DNA from: Scolanthus callimorphus
Taxonomy: Eukaryota; Cnidaria; Anthozoa; Actiniaria; Edwardsiidae
Length of the DNA stretch: 64,000 nt
Assembly: GCA_033964015.1 (NCBI GenBank)
Contig: CM066914.1
Location: 11,399,831-11,463,830 of the forward strand
Direction: 5' to 3'
Position 1 is the first letter of the stretch. Every line of letters begins with the position of its first letter. The notes beneath the pieces were generated by a model. That model ran no database searches. It saw only the letters and a list, made by a program, of their open reading frames with translations, and was not told the origin of the DNA. Positions 52,001-57,373 of this stretch are shown here, one piece after another. The position numbers were made by a program, and so were the translations under genes.

Positions 52001-55000
52001 TTAACGTTGGTGGTGTTGACAGTTGAAGAGCTGAGAAGTTTTGGTCGCCTGCTCAGAGTTTACATCGCTTGTTCTATTAGTCACCTTAATAACATTCTGC
52101 TCGCAATATAGATGATGTTCTCCTTAGTAATGTCTTGCCATGTGATCAACTCTTTTTCTACTTCACGTATCCATGGTCATCTTTCATCTCATTTGCAGAT
52201 CCAGATCGCCCTCCTTCCCACATCGCCTTTGCTTTACCAACGCCGTACGCAATAGTGGTGTCATGGGATCCCGTGCCATATGGCTACACGAATGGCATCA
52301 TATTGGGTTATAAGATCACTTGCTCGGCCGGTTACATGACGGACGTCCGGTCCTTATTCCCTGATAATAGTCTTGTCCGGTTTGATGGCCTCCGTAGTTA
52401 TCAGCTGCATAACGTAACTGTGAGGGCGTATACTGTCAAGGGGGAGGGTGCCGTGTACAGACAAGAGATTATGACTGATGAGAACAGTGAGTATGATGAC
52501 TACAACCGCTTGTGTGTTAAATCGTGGATGCCGCCGTGGCTTTGGAATTGCTCTCCTCTAGTCATGGTTATAAAAGACCATACGCCAATTTCGTTTCATA
52601 TCTTTCCTCGCAGACCCTTGTCTGTCTCCCCAACACCTTCGTGCCGATAACCACACCAGCACGCACTCTTTACCGGTCCTTTGGGGTCCTATCCCGTCCT
52701 ACTGTGTGCTTGGAATCCTGCTGGGATATCGAGTCCGTTACACTCCGCTCACAACCGGCGAAATCAAGATGAGTAGCGCCCGTGCTACCGAGCTCCTTGT
52801 CGGACCCAACACACTGAGTATTGTGCTGACGGGTCTGCAGATCTTTACGTATTATCGTATTGAAGTCGCGGGCTACACTTCCAAGGGGGAGGGCCGTTCG
52901 CCGTTACCTTTGGAGGTGAGTGCTGATATCGCATCTTATTATATAGACACGAGTGTTTTACTGGGAAATACGCCACTCGTAGATCTCATACGAAGCTACA
53001 TCCGGTCCTCAGTGACATATTTTCCATATCCTCACTAGTGAGGATATCGGTCAAAACAAAAGTGCTTGGAAATCAATTTGGAATACTTTTTTCTGGTTTG
53101 TCTATATAATAAAAAGAAAATTACACGGTGGCTTGAAGATATGAGTTTTATTTTCTCGTGTCAAAAACAATATTTTACTCATTCGCGCATCGCGCCACCG
53201 TGTAATATCCTCTATATATTCTATCATGGTCTATCGTCTTGTATACACCTATTTCAAAAACAGGTTGCTTTGGGAATTGGTTGTCGAGCGCCATTGTTTG
53301 GTGGTCGCTCAAAGAATCCCATCTTTGTATTCAAGGCTCCAAAGGCAATGTTTATTGAATTAGTTATCTCGTATCCTGTCGAGCCATTACACAAACCATC
53401 TTTTCCAGAGACGTGCCGATGTGAGAAGCGCTTATCCACAAACTGGATGGAATTCGCGCCTTATGTGTCGTACAACGACTCCAAGTTGGGTGGAATTATT
53501 CCTGACGTTCTCGAGAACATGACCATCTACTGCTGTCAAACCTGCAAGAGTCACGGCCAATCCTATGTGGACTTCAAACTCGACGGGTCCGGGAAATCCT
53601 CGCAGAGACTCCACCCTCCCGCACTCCGCGCTACTATTGATGGCAGCACGGATCTGATATTCCCCATTGCCGGCTACCTTTACCAGGAGGAGTACAAGAC
53701 GACACACGCGTACGCAGGCATGGTACAGACAGCTGGAGTAGCCTTCTTGTTGTCCTTGAACAACAAAGTGATGGAACTGGCGAGCTATTCGGTTTTTAAT
53801 GCTGTCACTGATAACTGGCCATTGGTGTTGATATGTTTCTCCTCAGCTTACATTATGGGCTGTGTCGTCTGGTTTTTGGTGAGTAGCATCATATTTCTCA
53901 TAAATGTATTTGAACATTATTCATTTGGATAGTCACTCTCACTTCAAATTACACAATGAGTTATATCAAGCTATAAATAGCATTACATTTAGCGTGGAAG
54001 CTTCTTCCTTCATTTTGGGTGCTATTTTGTTATTTGCCTCATTTACACATGCAAATGACGATATGATAGAAGTACGTTTGATATAGAAAATACTTTAAGT
54101 AATAGCAGATGCTGCGGACATCTATCCCCTGTGGAGAATAATATTTTGATGACTTGTAATTTTATTAGGATGCTGGTAACGAAGAGTTTCCAAGGTCTTT
54201 TATCGCGGGCTCAATGGAAGGCTTCTGGTGGGCCTACGTTTCTATGACAACCGTTGGGTAAGTAACGGATGGAGAAATAAGATGCTCATCCAATCAAATA
54301 TCCAGAATAGCCACAGTTAACCCTGGGATAGTGCTATAACTGGCTTTCTAGGAACCGGCTCCTGGGCGTCTGCTAGTGCGCTCTTCCTGTATTTTTTGTC
54401 GCTACCATCGTTGCTTTTGTATATTTGTTTATTGCTGTTGAGGATGGCAGCTCGTTCCATACTACCCGCTACGCATACGTCTTTTTGTTGTGATTGTTCT
54501 TCTTGTTTGTTCTGCCGCGCTTATTGTATATTCTACTGCGTCTTTGTTGTTCGTGTATAGCTTGTTGTTGTGGTATTGGTTGTTTTTGTTGTTGTATTAC
54601 TAGTGCTGTTATCGATATCTTGCAGGTATGGTGACCGCAGCCCTAACTCCATCTTGTCGCGTCTAGTGGCGATCGCGTGGACGCTGTCAGGAGTGATAGT
54701 CATCGGTCTATTAGTGGGAAGCATCGCCACCTCCCTCTCGACTATCTCAATAAAACAGGCCGACTCGCTCTACGGAATGAGGGTACGCAATTCATTATAA
54801 CCAATTTCCGCAAAGCAGGCAAATTAACCCTGTCTGCAATTGACAACGTAGAATAGGCCAGTGACATAGGCAGTATTTGACGACCATTTATATAGTGATA
54901 GCCCAGTTAATTCTTCCCTTCACTAGTTAATATATTTGTCATCCAGAGGATCACCCACTTACATCGTGTGGTTCTATCGTTATGTCCTGATCTTAGTTAG

Positions 55001-57373
55001 GATCGTACTGCCCTTTGCTAAACATACTCCTGTACGTTTCGACTACTAAGCAGAATCTTCATGGTGCAGCACACCTTGAGTTGTTCATTGCCATTCATTA
55101 CCATTCATTGCCATTCATTACCATTCATTACCATTCATTGCCATTCATTACCATTCATTGCCATTCATTGCCATTCATTACCCTTCATTACCATCTGACT
55201 TCAGGTCGCAGCCTTGCCTAACACCTACGAGTACCGATTTGGGCAGCGACGAAATGCCATCATGGATGTCGGTAAGATCGCCATATTGGCGTTACATTGA
55301 CGCAAAGAAGATTTCTGCGTAAACAATCATTAAATATAGTGTTTTAACCAAAACAGATCACCAGATATATAACATCTTTTGGTGGTCTTTTCATAGGTTT
55401 TAGTTTTTGGGCATTTAAGTTAATAATGGAACAATTAAGCATAATATTCGGGAACATAATCACCTGACACTTTGAACTAACCGTTGTGACTAAACTCTGA
55501 ATGCGCGGGAGGTCGAACACTCGTGCACTGCGTCATGCTGTGTGAGCGCGTACCTCTCGCTGATTTTACTCCGAATAGGACTGGGTCTAGTTCACTCGAC
55601 ATTTCGGCAAAGATAGCTGTTTCTTGATACATCGCACGTCGTATGTATATATTTTTTTAGATATAATTCGCATTAGGTCATATTTCTTTCTTTTCTCTGT
55701 TTCAGGTCGTGTTTACAATAGCTACGAAAAGGTGTACGAAGACTTGGTCAGCGGTTACGTGGGCGGTGCTTTGCTGGACTCGTTAGCCCTGGGTTCTAGA
55801 AAAGATCTGTTCGAAAAGCCGTTCATCCGCGTGCACAAGGTCTACGATGTCGCCTTCGTGCGCGGGGTCGTCATGACTGGAAACTCAGTCAAACTCAAAA
55901 GATGCTTTAATGGTTATCTTGCAGCCAACGCGCAGGGCATCTCGAACCGCGTGAAAGAGGCGTCGGATTCTATAAAGGTAAAATGAGAATGGTGTCGTGG
56001 AAATTCAATAGAGCAGTAATTCCTGGTGAGAAAAGCATACCAACACATCTGGAAGGCTTATTGATAGTTTACCTAACCAATCCATTAACATTCAACAAAA
56101 TCAGCTGTCCCACATGCACCAACTTTGATATTTGGGTAGTCCATCATTCATGGTGGTTGCTCAACGAGCTTTCATCTTGTGAAATATGATATGGAAGTGA
56201 ACTTTCTTAAATCAAGTTTCAAATGATCGATGTTCATCTATTAAAACGTCAGACGAGGTGACCTGTATGCGCACAAGAGTCAACAAGCAGCTCTCGCACA
56301 TGAAGCAACTTAGACATGTGGTAGGTATATGACGTTTGGTGATGCATTAATTGCTCACAACGGCACAATGGGAGTCGTAATGTTACCATCTCATCTCTAT
56401 AACTCATCTCGATTAGGTTCATACCCTCGCTTACTTTTGAAACATGCACTGGCAACTCTGCCCACCTCTGAGATTTCAAATTACATGTCATAAGTTTCTT
56501 TAGCCTACATCTCCCTGAAGAGATTTTTAAACTTGATTGTATTGTTTCAGGTACCCAGTGATCCCCTAGCAACAGAACTGTCGTCGTCTCTGTTCCAGTA
56601 CGATAGCAAGCTCTTCCAAACCGTACTTGTCTGTACCGTCATCATGTTGAGTGTGGCAATGCTATTCGGTTTATTGTGGGAAGTCATTTACAAACGAAAG
56701 AAACAGAGGCTTCTACAAAATGGTACGTTGGGAATTATTAGCTTTAACTTTTACATTTTAGTTTTAGCAACCACAAACAGGTTTTTTTTCAGAATAAAAC
56801 ATAATGTTCCCTTCATAGGCTCCACGCCAGTCAGCTCAATACTGAGGGTTTTTTTTGATGCCATCATGACCATGCAGTTTCGTGTTCAAAAAGAATCCCC
56901 CTTGCGAGCAGGGTAACGTTCGGGCTCAACGAACGTCTAAAAATGGGGGTGTCTGGTCGTTTAAAAAGCCGTGTTCCTAGGCGTGTTCATAGATGGTTTA
57001 ATCAGTGTGAACTCGTTTCATCTCTTCACAGCAAAGTTTGACTGGACGATTTGTTTATTTGTTTCTAGATACTGAAGAAAACAAATACTTAAAGAACTTA
57101 CGTGAGGAAATGCAGATGTTGGTGCACGAATTCTATGATGGATTGACATCTGTTCTGAGAACACTACAAGAGAAGCACCGCCAAGAGAAAAAGAGATGCG
57201 TAGAGGTGCTTGTAGCAAGAAGAAGGCTTGAAAAGAAACTACAAGAACAGCAAACCTTGCCCAAGCAACGCAAAGGCATACGATTTGCACCAAGACGAAA
57301 ATATATGTTAACTAAAGGAATTTGTGGTCCTGGTCCTGAAAGGCCTCGTGAGACCACAGAAAGCAGTGCATGA
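14911..57373 (+). CDS. Giant mosaic adhesion receptor fused to an iGluR-like K+ channel (about 44 exons)
   Basis: One plus-strand gene is inferred by chaining exons whose GT-AG sites and phases agree. Exons: 14911-15001, 15377-15717, 15805-15946, 18211-18457, 19312-19711, 20222-20859, 21065-21290, 21505-21893, 22807-23031, 23597-23830, 24212-24538, 24714-24931, 28588-28750, 29069-29505, 29665-30076, 32173-32398, 32770-32890, 34047-34691, 34871-35149, 35528-35638, 37733-37962, 38355-39025, 41473-41588, 43864-43928, 44918-45039, eleven FN3 domains to 52915, then 53409-57373. Total coding is about 11.9 kb. Ectodomain modules have phase-1 borders. The product should be a cell-surface protein with lectin-like, LamG, SEA and FN3 modules outside, a four-segment channel core and a cytoplasmic tail. 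The starting Met exon was not found. About nine apparent 1-base deletions interrupt the frame. It could be two adjacent genes, but phase continuity and the lack of any terminator or start between SEA/FN3 and the channel favour one. Confidence 0.72.
15377..15946 (+). CDS. Discoidin / F5-8 type C domain (2 exons)
   Basis: Exons 15377-15717 and 15805-15946 give a complete discoidin domain. It opens with CSEPLGMQSGIIPD, matches the family's ITASS and W-x-VDL segments, and closes with FIRVNVV and LRLELYGC. The two Cys at the ends form the usual linking pair. Donors are GTAAGC and GTGAGT, and the inner junction is phase 0. Discoidin domains bind glycans, phospholipids or matrix proteins. As the N-terminal module it would be the outermost adhesive head. 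The reading frame is clean. Confidence 0.9.
16332..16797. mobile_element. Pogo/Tc1-like MITE with TA target site
   Basis: Starts TA-CAGTGAAACCCCGGGATTTTA and ends with the inverted form near 16770-16797 (AAAATCGGGGTTCCACTG-TA). Internal 'tcgtaaaatcggg' fragments recur. CAGT-GAACCCCG termini with TA duplication fit Tc1/mariner-pogo elements. It lies in the discoidin-pentraxin intron. Confidence 0.65.
16806..18170. repeat. 25-bp minisatellite interrupted by a foldback element
   Basis: About 36 copies of gtgatgtgaacagggtcttagcact run to 17706, with recurrent variants (gtgatTtga, aaTagg, actTtga). A foldback element occupies 17707-18070, after which degenerate copies continue to about 18170, just before the acceptor at 18210. 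Confidence 0.92.
17707..18070. mobile_element. MULE-like foldback element 1, 9-bp TSD
   Basis: Perfect or near-perfect inverted arms start TAGACTGCTTGCAGCCCCTT and extend beyond 100 bp, including aaatcgagaaaagcg and gagagagaga tracts. It is flanked by GATGTGAAT at 17698-17706 and 18071-18079. Because the host is a tandem array, the flanking repeat could in principle pre-exist, but the array unit is 25 bp and the copies abut the element exactly. No ORF for a transposase. Confidence 0.75.
18211..19711 (+). CDS. Pentraxin / concanavalin-like domain (2 exons, frame break)
   Basis: Exon 18211-18457 starts DCNKTGHTYDLEF and contains ITACWWFNSTL, as in the first half of pentraxin/LamG jelly rolls. 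Exon 19312-19711 contains the diagnostic second half: DGVWHHVCVTW, ngsahIFLNG, an LGQEQDSFGG-like strand and QAFDGQLSRVNLWNYTLS. The junction is phase 2 (codon AGG). At 19502-19505 the frame shifts: the run of four G must be five for the LGQEQDSFGGSFQ reading. The QAFxGxL and NLW motifs on either side make the intended frame clear. The domain would fold as a beta sandwich that may bind Ca2+ and ligand in the ectodomain. Confidence 0.82.
20222..20859 (+). CDS. Fibrinogen-related domain (FReD), single exon with a frame break
   Basis: One 638-nt exon (phase 1 to phase 1) encodes most of a FReD. Seen in order: CLELLQRGYQSDGYYLI, VLCDQHTIGGGFEVLHRR, DGSVSFYR, the core GFGNANGEFWLGNKKL, then LKGLRFRTYDNDAMNC, NLNGEYQERYN and a SLKAASMKLR end. 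FReDs are lectin-like recognition domains of ficolins, tenascins and similar proteins. Around 20602-20603 the frame breaks between KIESISYRG and the expected AGDSMSG segment. One base is missing, or two are extra, in a G-rich stretch. No splice site can explain the shift. Both halves are otherwise well conserved. Confidence 0.88.
21065..21893 (+). CDS. Second pentraxin/LamG-like domain (2 exons)
   Basis: Exons 21065-21290 and 21505-21893 join in phase 2 (codon CTG). The first half has YALSFSGTSSKDYILYD and a strand-rich FFMCASIKT segment. The second half has the W-G-H-ICFTRR motif, WFLFLDGKF, GALMLGQVPDQEG and an AFAGQITGINL strand, as in pentraxins and LamG domains. It ends with a short linker. 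The donor at 21894 (GTAATC) is weak but keeps phase with the next exon at 22807, giving ATA across the junction. The reading frame is clean. Confidence 0.75.
22807..23031 (+). CDS. N-terminal half of a LamG-type domain
   Basis: A 225-nt exon, phase 1 at both ends, encodes a linker and then NGYVDLGDYEGTC, LCFGGITVSLWMRHG. That is the opening of a LamG/jelly-roll fold up to its first core strand. The second half (usually W-x-H-x-x followed by an NG turn) is not found before the next recognised exon at 23597, which is in phase. Either the intron has lost that exon or the module is a remnant used as a spacer. Confidence 0.6.
23597..24538 (+). CDS. TLDc domain 1 (2 exons)
   Basis: Exon 23597-23830 encodes LHSRILDNERF, then WRLCYRASRHGRDPATFH, CDEASVTLTLIR and YVFGGMLDVSW. 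Exon 24212-24538 encodes AFLFSLRNPQG, PFKLDI, the GPVFGLNDLHLG turn, and ends DEIEVFAHY. Together they make a complete TLDc domain, known from OXR1, NCOA7 and TBC1D24 and found in many cnidarian mosaic proteins. The intron lies just after VFGG...SW in phase 1, the same loop where the second TLDc copy (34047-35149) carries an inserted FTP domain. TLDc proteins are mostly intracellular, so the ectodomain placement is unusual. Confidence 0.85.
24714..28750 (+). CDS. Unassigned beta-rich module (2 exons around a minisatellite intron)
   Basis: Exon 24714-24931 and exon 28588-28750 are in phase 0 with each other and are separated by a 3.6-kb intron filled with the 34-bp array. Visible strands include TLQIQCC, CVKIFILKTS, STWMDYP, then VDLLPHIKHKYIKFIATAC and CCLSFDII. 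The alternating hydrophobic pattern, the W-x-x-Y motif and the two Cys clusters resemble a discoidin-like or jelly-roll fold, but no family was recognised. Splice sites are good (ttttctgcag, GTATAA, tctctag, GTAAGT). Confidence 0.6.
25005..25345. mobile_element. Non-autonomous TIR element, same family as 3490-5450
   Basis: Ends are inverted: ggttaccagagtccggggga...ggatgctcgtcggg on the left and cgacgagcacccgggaccag on the right. Internal ggtaccagaggccagatttt and accccctaaaaggtacc blocks match the left half of the 3.5-kb element in reverse. Confidence 0.65.
25345..28200. repeat. 34-bp minisatellite, about 82 copies, with inverted flanks
   Basis: The unit is ATCGCGGCGTCTTGACTTAA followed by CGTGTATCAGTAAA (34 bp), repeated from about 25394 to 28166 with very few changes, mostly at two positions (gActtaA, gGcttaA, gGcttaG). 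Flanks are inverted copies of each other: ccagagtctccaagctacac at 25341 and gtgaagcttggagactctgg at 28179. The array lies in an intron of the mosaic gene. Confidence 0.95.
28786..28835. repeat. (GTGACC)n hexamer repeat
   Basis: About eight perfect gaccgt units in an intron. Confidence 0.9.
29069..29505 (+). CDS. LamG-like domain (single exon, frame break)
   Basis: The exon encodes TGFSLSY, then ILGSATGAYTLVV, W-x-HLAFTWTRHDLSLYINGVLL, LRIGADSS and LRIKDLRIWDNYFTPKEM, matching the second half of LamG/LamGL domains. At 29146-29151 six A follow TAC. Seven would keep the two halves in frame, and as written a TAG follows. The donor is GTATAA in phase 1. Motifs are well kept on both sides of the break. 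Confidence 0.75.
29665..30076 (+). CDS. Fucolectin-type (FTP / F5-8C-like) domain, two apparent frame breaks
   Basis: The exon reads QNVAYAKTA (the NVALGKxA start of fucolectins), SWNRNDAQNPVKG, the core YWQVDLADLYLVSDVIIVN, HDFRILVS, LSCGG, a C-PPILGRHVAIQ segment and the closing LCAVEVYG. This is the eel-fucolectin/tachylectin-4/pentraxin-1 type. Two acceptors nine bases apart (29664 and 29673) give the same frame. To join them with the conserved core, one A is missing near 29682-29684 (tentative) and one near 29714-29717. Donor is GTAAGG in phase 1. It probably binds sugars. Confidence 0.78.
30195..32165. repeat. About 60-bp minisatellite, roughly 33 copies, acceptor-like units
   Basis: The unit runs cctggctacgtgtttgtgaa, ctcatcccctcatcctttt, ctctctcaaaggtttacgtcc (57-61 bp). 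Each copy ends in a pyrimidine tract followed by AAAG/GT, resembling a 3' splice site. Long ORFs through it are repeat translations. It lies between the FTP exon and the truncated MAM exon, and its final unit serves as the acceptor region of that exon. Confidence 0.93.
32173..32890 (+). CDS. C-terminal part of a MAM domain (2 exons, frame break)
   Basis: Exon 32173-32398 has TRTCFSFYYRMNGSYQ then VYSSGY, LLWRVAGYHD, VWQLGRVAI and NYQ. Exon 32770-32890 has VIIEAID, YDGEIAFENITLTDDVNC. This is the classic MAM order CxxFxYxMyG, W, F-x-G, DIAxDDI. The first 50-60 residues of a MAM domain are absent: upstream there is only the 60-bp tandem array, whose last unit supplies the pyrimidine tract of the acceptor. 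At 32270-32271 AA must be AAA to keep frame (DALNVYSS). The final donor, GTACAG at 32891, abuts a MITE. Confidence 0.75.
32894..33318. mobile_element. Pogo-like MITE abutting a splice donor
   Basis: Starts CAGTAAAAACCCGCCTGTAA and ends with the inverted form (TTACAAGCGGTTTTTTTTACTG), flanked by TA at 32892-32893 and 33319-33320. Its first bases are positions +4 onward of the GTACAG donor of the MAM exon. Confidence 0.75.
34047..35149 (+). CDS. TLDc domain 2 split by an inserted FTP lectin domain
   Basis: Exon 34047-34691 starts with a TLDc N-half: YWVRCYGALEQGWNASVLH, CDNKKPLLVLIREGSYLFGAF. Without an intron it runs on into a complete FTP domain: AYKRPAAQSSDYN, the core WLRVDLMAEVLVYKIFIRN, FEIRIG, CGG, CDPAIRGRYVSI and QLKVFG. 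Exon 34871-35149 then resumes the TLDc C-half: KAFIFTLHGKN, VKLSVRPNESD, GLLFGAHDLTVD, and VFQASDVEVLTIGG. The insertion point is the loop after FGG/FGA, where TLDc copy 1 has its intron. Frames are clean and outer borders are phase 1. Confidence 0.82.
35395..35630. repeat. 111-bp tandem duplication of acceptor plus EGF-like exon
   Basis: Positions 35395-35505 and 35506-35616 are near identical (one aat/gat difference seen). Each contains the ccccctcccctag acceptor and the Cys-rich exon body. Confidence 0.92.
35528..35638 (+). CDS. Small EGF-like exon with an upstream duplicate
   Basis: A 111-nt exon, phase 1 at both ends, encodes LCDPPCLEGEYCDEMLGMCICDD. The C-x3-C-x5-C-x6-C-x-C pattern is EGF-like. 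Its donor is GTATGT. A near-identical copy lies exactly 111 bp upstream, with acceptor at 35416 and coding-like sequence from 35417. That copy lacks a good donor and meets TAA right after the GATGTC codons, so the downstream copy is the usable exon. Confidence 0.7.
36021..36326 (+). mobile_element. 3' end of a non-LTR retrotransposon (CR1/L2-like)
   Basis: The frame 36021-36203 reads MEDEKHFMLNCKMYDEKRRTF, the EDExHFLxxCxxYxxxR motif typical of the C-terminus of LINE ORF2, then a stop. AATAAA at 36297-36302 is followed by a (ATATC)n tail. The element is severely 5'-truncated and is an intronic fossil. Confidence 0.7.
37219..37405. mobile_element. Foldback MITE
   Basis: Left arm gcaataaaagtactttccgt, gtgctctctg, cttacaaacac pairs with the right arm gtgtttgtaagaaaccagag, agcacgcagaaagtattttt. 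Confidence 0.65.
37733..37962 (+). CDS. Cysteine-rich linker exon (frame break)
   Basis: After the acceptor cacag the exon encodes DDYCALQCGSICSSPPCKPC, then ARFDVKLNTVVKN. Near 37849-37852 the frame must gain one base to continue as RCYVEDSLTGDRQRYNTTKN and then DADLRALGQG, up to the GTACGT donor in phase 1. The seven or so Cys suggest a small disulphide-bonded module, not assigned to a family. Sequence beyond 37962 in the same frame is polypurine intron, not coding. Confidence 0.6.
38001..38095. repeat. Polypurine (GGA/GAA) tract
   Basis: About 95 bases almost only G and A, directly downstream of the donor at 37963. It inflates an apparent ORF on both strands. Confidence 0.9.
38125..38241. 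mobile_element. Small TA-flanked MITE
   Basis: TACCGCAGTTACTCGAATAA at the left and the inverted TTTCGAGTAAATACAGTA at the right, with an inner 'cgaataagc' repeat and aataaacgccgcgg. Confidence 0.6.
38355..39025 (+). CDS. LamG-like domain (single exon, frame break)
   Basis: The exon encodes LLYWPADSEIDF, GNAVAFNGSGEPLVLLP, CKPGLTIALWIRF and SQVFFSTQSS, then in another frame AVSVSKRNIQLL, GIWTHIAFTYINNPILRVYRDGEAV, VTLGEMGSGLPDASIDDVMIFFRRLQDTEI and a GTGCGT donor in phase 1. This is the LamG/Laminin_G_3 architecture (SLxxWP...W-x-HIAxTY...IDDVMIFxRxLxxxEI). Both frames stay open between 38680 and 38757, so the single-base shift lies somewhere there. Confidence 0.8.
39026..41472. other. Long intron, no exon recognised
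   Basis: Between the last LamG exon and the SEA exon, both phase 1. Short ORFs on either strand show no domain. An undetected small phase-1 exon cannot be excluded. Confidence 0.4.
41473..45039 (+). CDS. SEA domain (3 exons)
   Basis: Three exons, 41473-41588, 43864-43928 and 44918-45039, join in phases 0 and 2 and together encode a SEA-like module: ANLVVNSTFRTTSPWSDAFND, KAMEAE, then IKTAYGSQLSSNVRSYKLTRFW, then QRSGNVAFEYVVRLSKTG. The RSGNVAFEYVV segment matches the family's RxGSVxVxxxv strand. SEA domains sit near membranes in mucin-like receptors and often self-cleave at GSVVV. Here the site is SGNVAF, so autocleavage is doubtful. The first intron holds the 31-bp minisatellite and a MULE-like foldback element. 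None of the three exons is long enough to stand out as an ORF. Confidence 0.75.
42238..43600. repeat. 31-bp minisatellite, about 44 copies
   Basis: The unit acacaaggtctagtagagtc + atgctcatcag is repeated with few changes. Two units carry an 8-base deletion (agacatctagtag). The array ends at a MULE-like foldback element. It lies in the SEA intron. Confidence 0.95.
43601..43825. mobile_element. MULE-like foldback element 2, 10-bp TSD
   Basis: Left arm TAGACTGCTAGCAACCCCTA, ctttggcgcgtccccagagaagcg pairs with the right arm ending cgccaaagtagggattgcta. It is flanked by ATGCTCATGC at 43591-43600 and 43826-43835. The end motif AGACTGCT(T/A)GCA(G/A)CCCCT is shared with the element at 17707. The SEA acceptor lies about 35 bp past it. 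Confidence 0.75.
45132..52915 (+). CDS. Eleven fibronectin type III domains
   Basis: Exons 45132-45452, 46505-46803, 47258-47548, 48102-48392, 48592-48888, 49713-49884 with 50018-50181, 50516-50818, 50896-51192, 51310-51612, 52199-52486 and 52614-52915 each encode one FN3 domain (one is split, phase 2). All show the family pattern P-x-x-P..., a central W, NGI-x-x-GY-x-V-x-Y, then L-x-x-Y-x-x-Y-x-x-x-V-x-A-x-T and a TAEDG-type end. Outer borders are phase 1, so exons could be skipped or duplicated without shifting frame. In the second domain CC at 46774-46775 must be CCC. NxS/T sequons are frequent. The array forms a rigid stalk between the SEA domain and the channel. Confidence 0.9.
47640..48050. 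mobile_element. Two adjacent MITEs with TACACCTAATTCA-type ends
   Basis: Unit A: gtatacacctgtttcaatca, acgttgctctgcgaaacgt at 47645, with its inverted copy ending at about 47907. Unit B: tgtacatcaatttcaaaaag, gttgcaccgtcgcaaatgtctg at about 47900, inverted at 48000-48045 (caacctttcttgaattaggtg). Relatives lie at 28225, 53250, 59868 and 61250-61378. Confidence 0.65.
51591..51832. repeat. 30-bp array of eight exon-end/splice-donor copies
   Basis: The end of an FN3 exon (atctatacggaccaggaca) with its GTAAGTA donor is repeated eight times at exactly 30-bp spacing (donors at 51613, 51643, 51673, 51703, 51733, 51763, 51793, 51823). Most units carry an in-frame TAA after the donor, so the first donor keeps the frame; two units read TAC instead. 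Confidence 0.93.
52920..53215. mobile_element. Palindromic element next to the last FN3 donor
   Basis: It contains the palindrome ATATCCTCACTAGTGAGGAT at about 53026-53047 and inverted attacacggtggc / gccaccgtgtaat at 53122 and 53197. It starts within a few bases of the donor at 52916. Confidence 0.55.
53409..56722 (+). CDS. iGluR-like channel core with K+ selectivity filter (6 exons)
   Basis: Exons 53409-53878, 54169-54257, 54626-54782, 55205-55271, 55706-55977 and 56551-56722. Order: S1 lobe (MEFAPYVSYND, GGIIPDVLENM, STDLIFPIAGYLYQEEY), M1 (WPLVLICFSSAYIMGCVVWFL), pore loop FWWAYVSMTTVGYGDRSP, M3 (LVAIAWTLSGVIVIGLLVGS), S2 (YEDLVSGYVGGALLDSLALG, FIRVHKVYDVAFVRG) and M4 (TVLVCTVIMLSVAMLFGLLW, then a basic stop-transfer). 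This is ionotropic glutamate receptor topology with a K+-channel filter, as in bacterial GluR0 and rotifer AvGluR1. The usual ligand-carboxylate Arg aligns by eye with Gln (codon 53684); the S2 acidic residue is kept as Asp (55777). The first acceptor is CCAGAG; only the second AG (exon from 53411) matches the phase-0 donor at 52916. Frames are clean. Confidence 0.87.
55083..55192. repeat. 10-bp repeat ccattcatt(a/g)
   Basis: About eleven units in the intron just upstream of the acceptor at 55204. Confidence 0.9.
57069..57373 (+). CDS. Cytoplasmic tail and stop codon of the channel gene
   Basis: The last exon enters in phase 1 after tttctag. It encodes a charged segment rich in Glu, Lys and Arg with heptad-like spacing (YLKNLREEMQMLVHEFYDGL, then LQEKHRQEKKRC, ARRRLEKKLQEQQ) and ends in a Pro/Gly-rich tip before TGA at 57371-57373. 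As it follows M4 it should lie inside the cell, probably as a coiled coil. A 346-bp tandem duplication repeats its 3' two thirds at 57505-57719. A possible polyadenylation signal AATAAA is at 58069-58074. Confidence 0.8.

Noticed and set aside
53066..53408. Long upstream extension of the channel ORF
   Set aside because: It runs through a MITE fragment shared with 28225-28300 and an intronic pyrimidine tract; homology starts after the 53410 acceptor.
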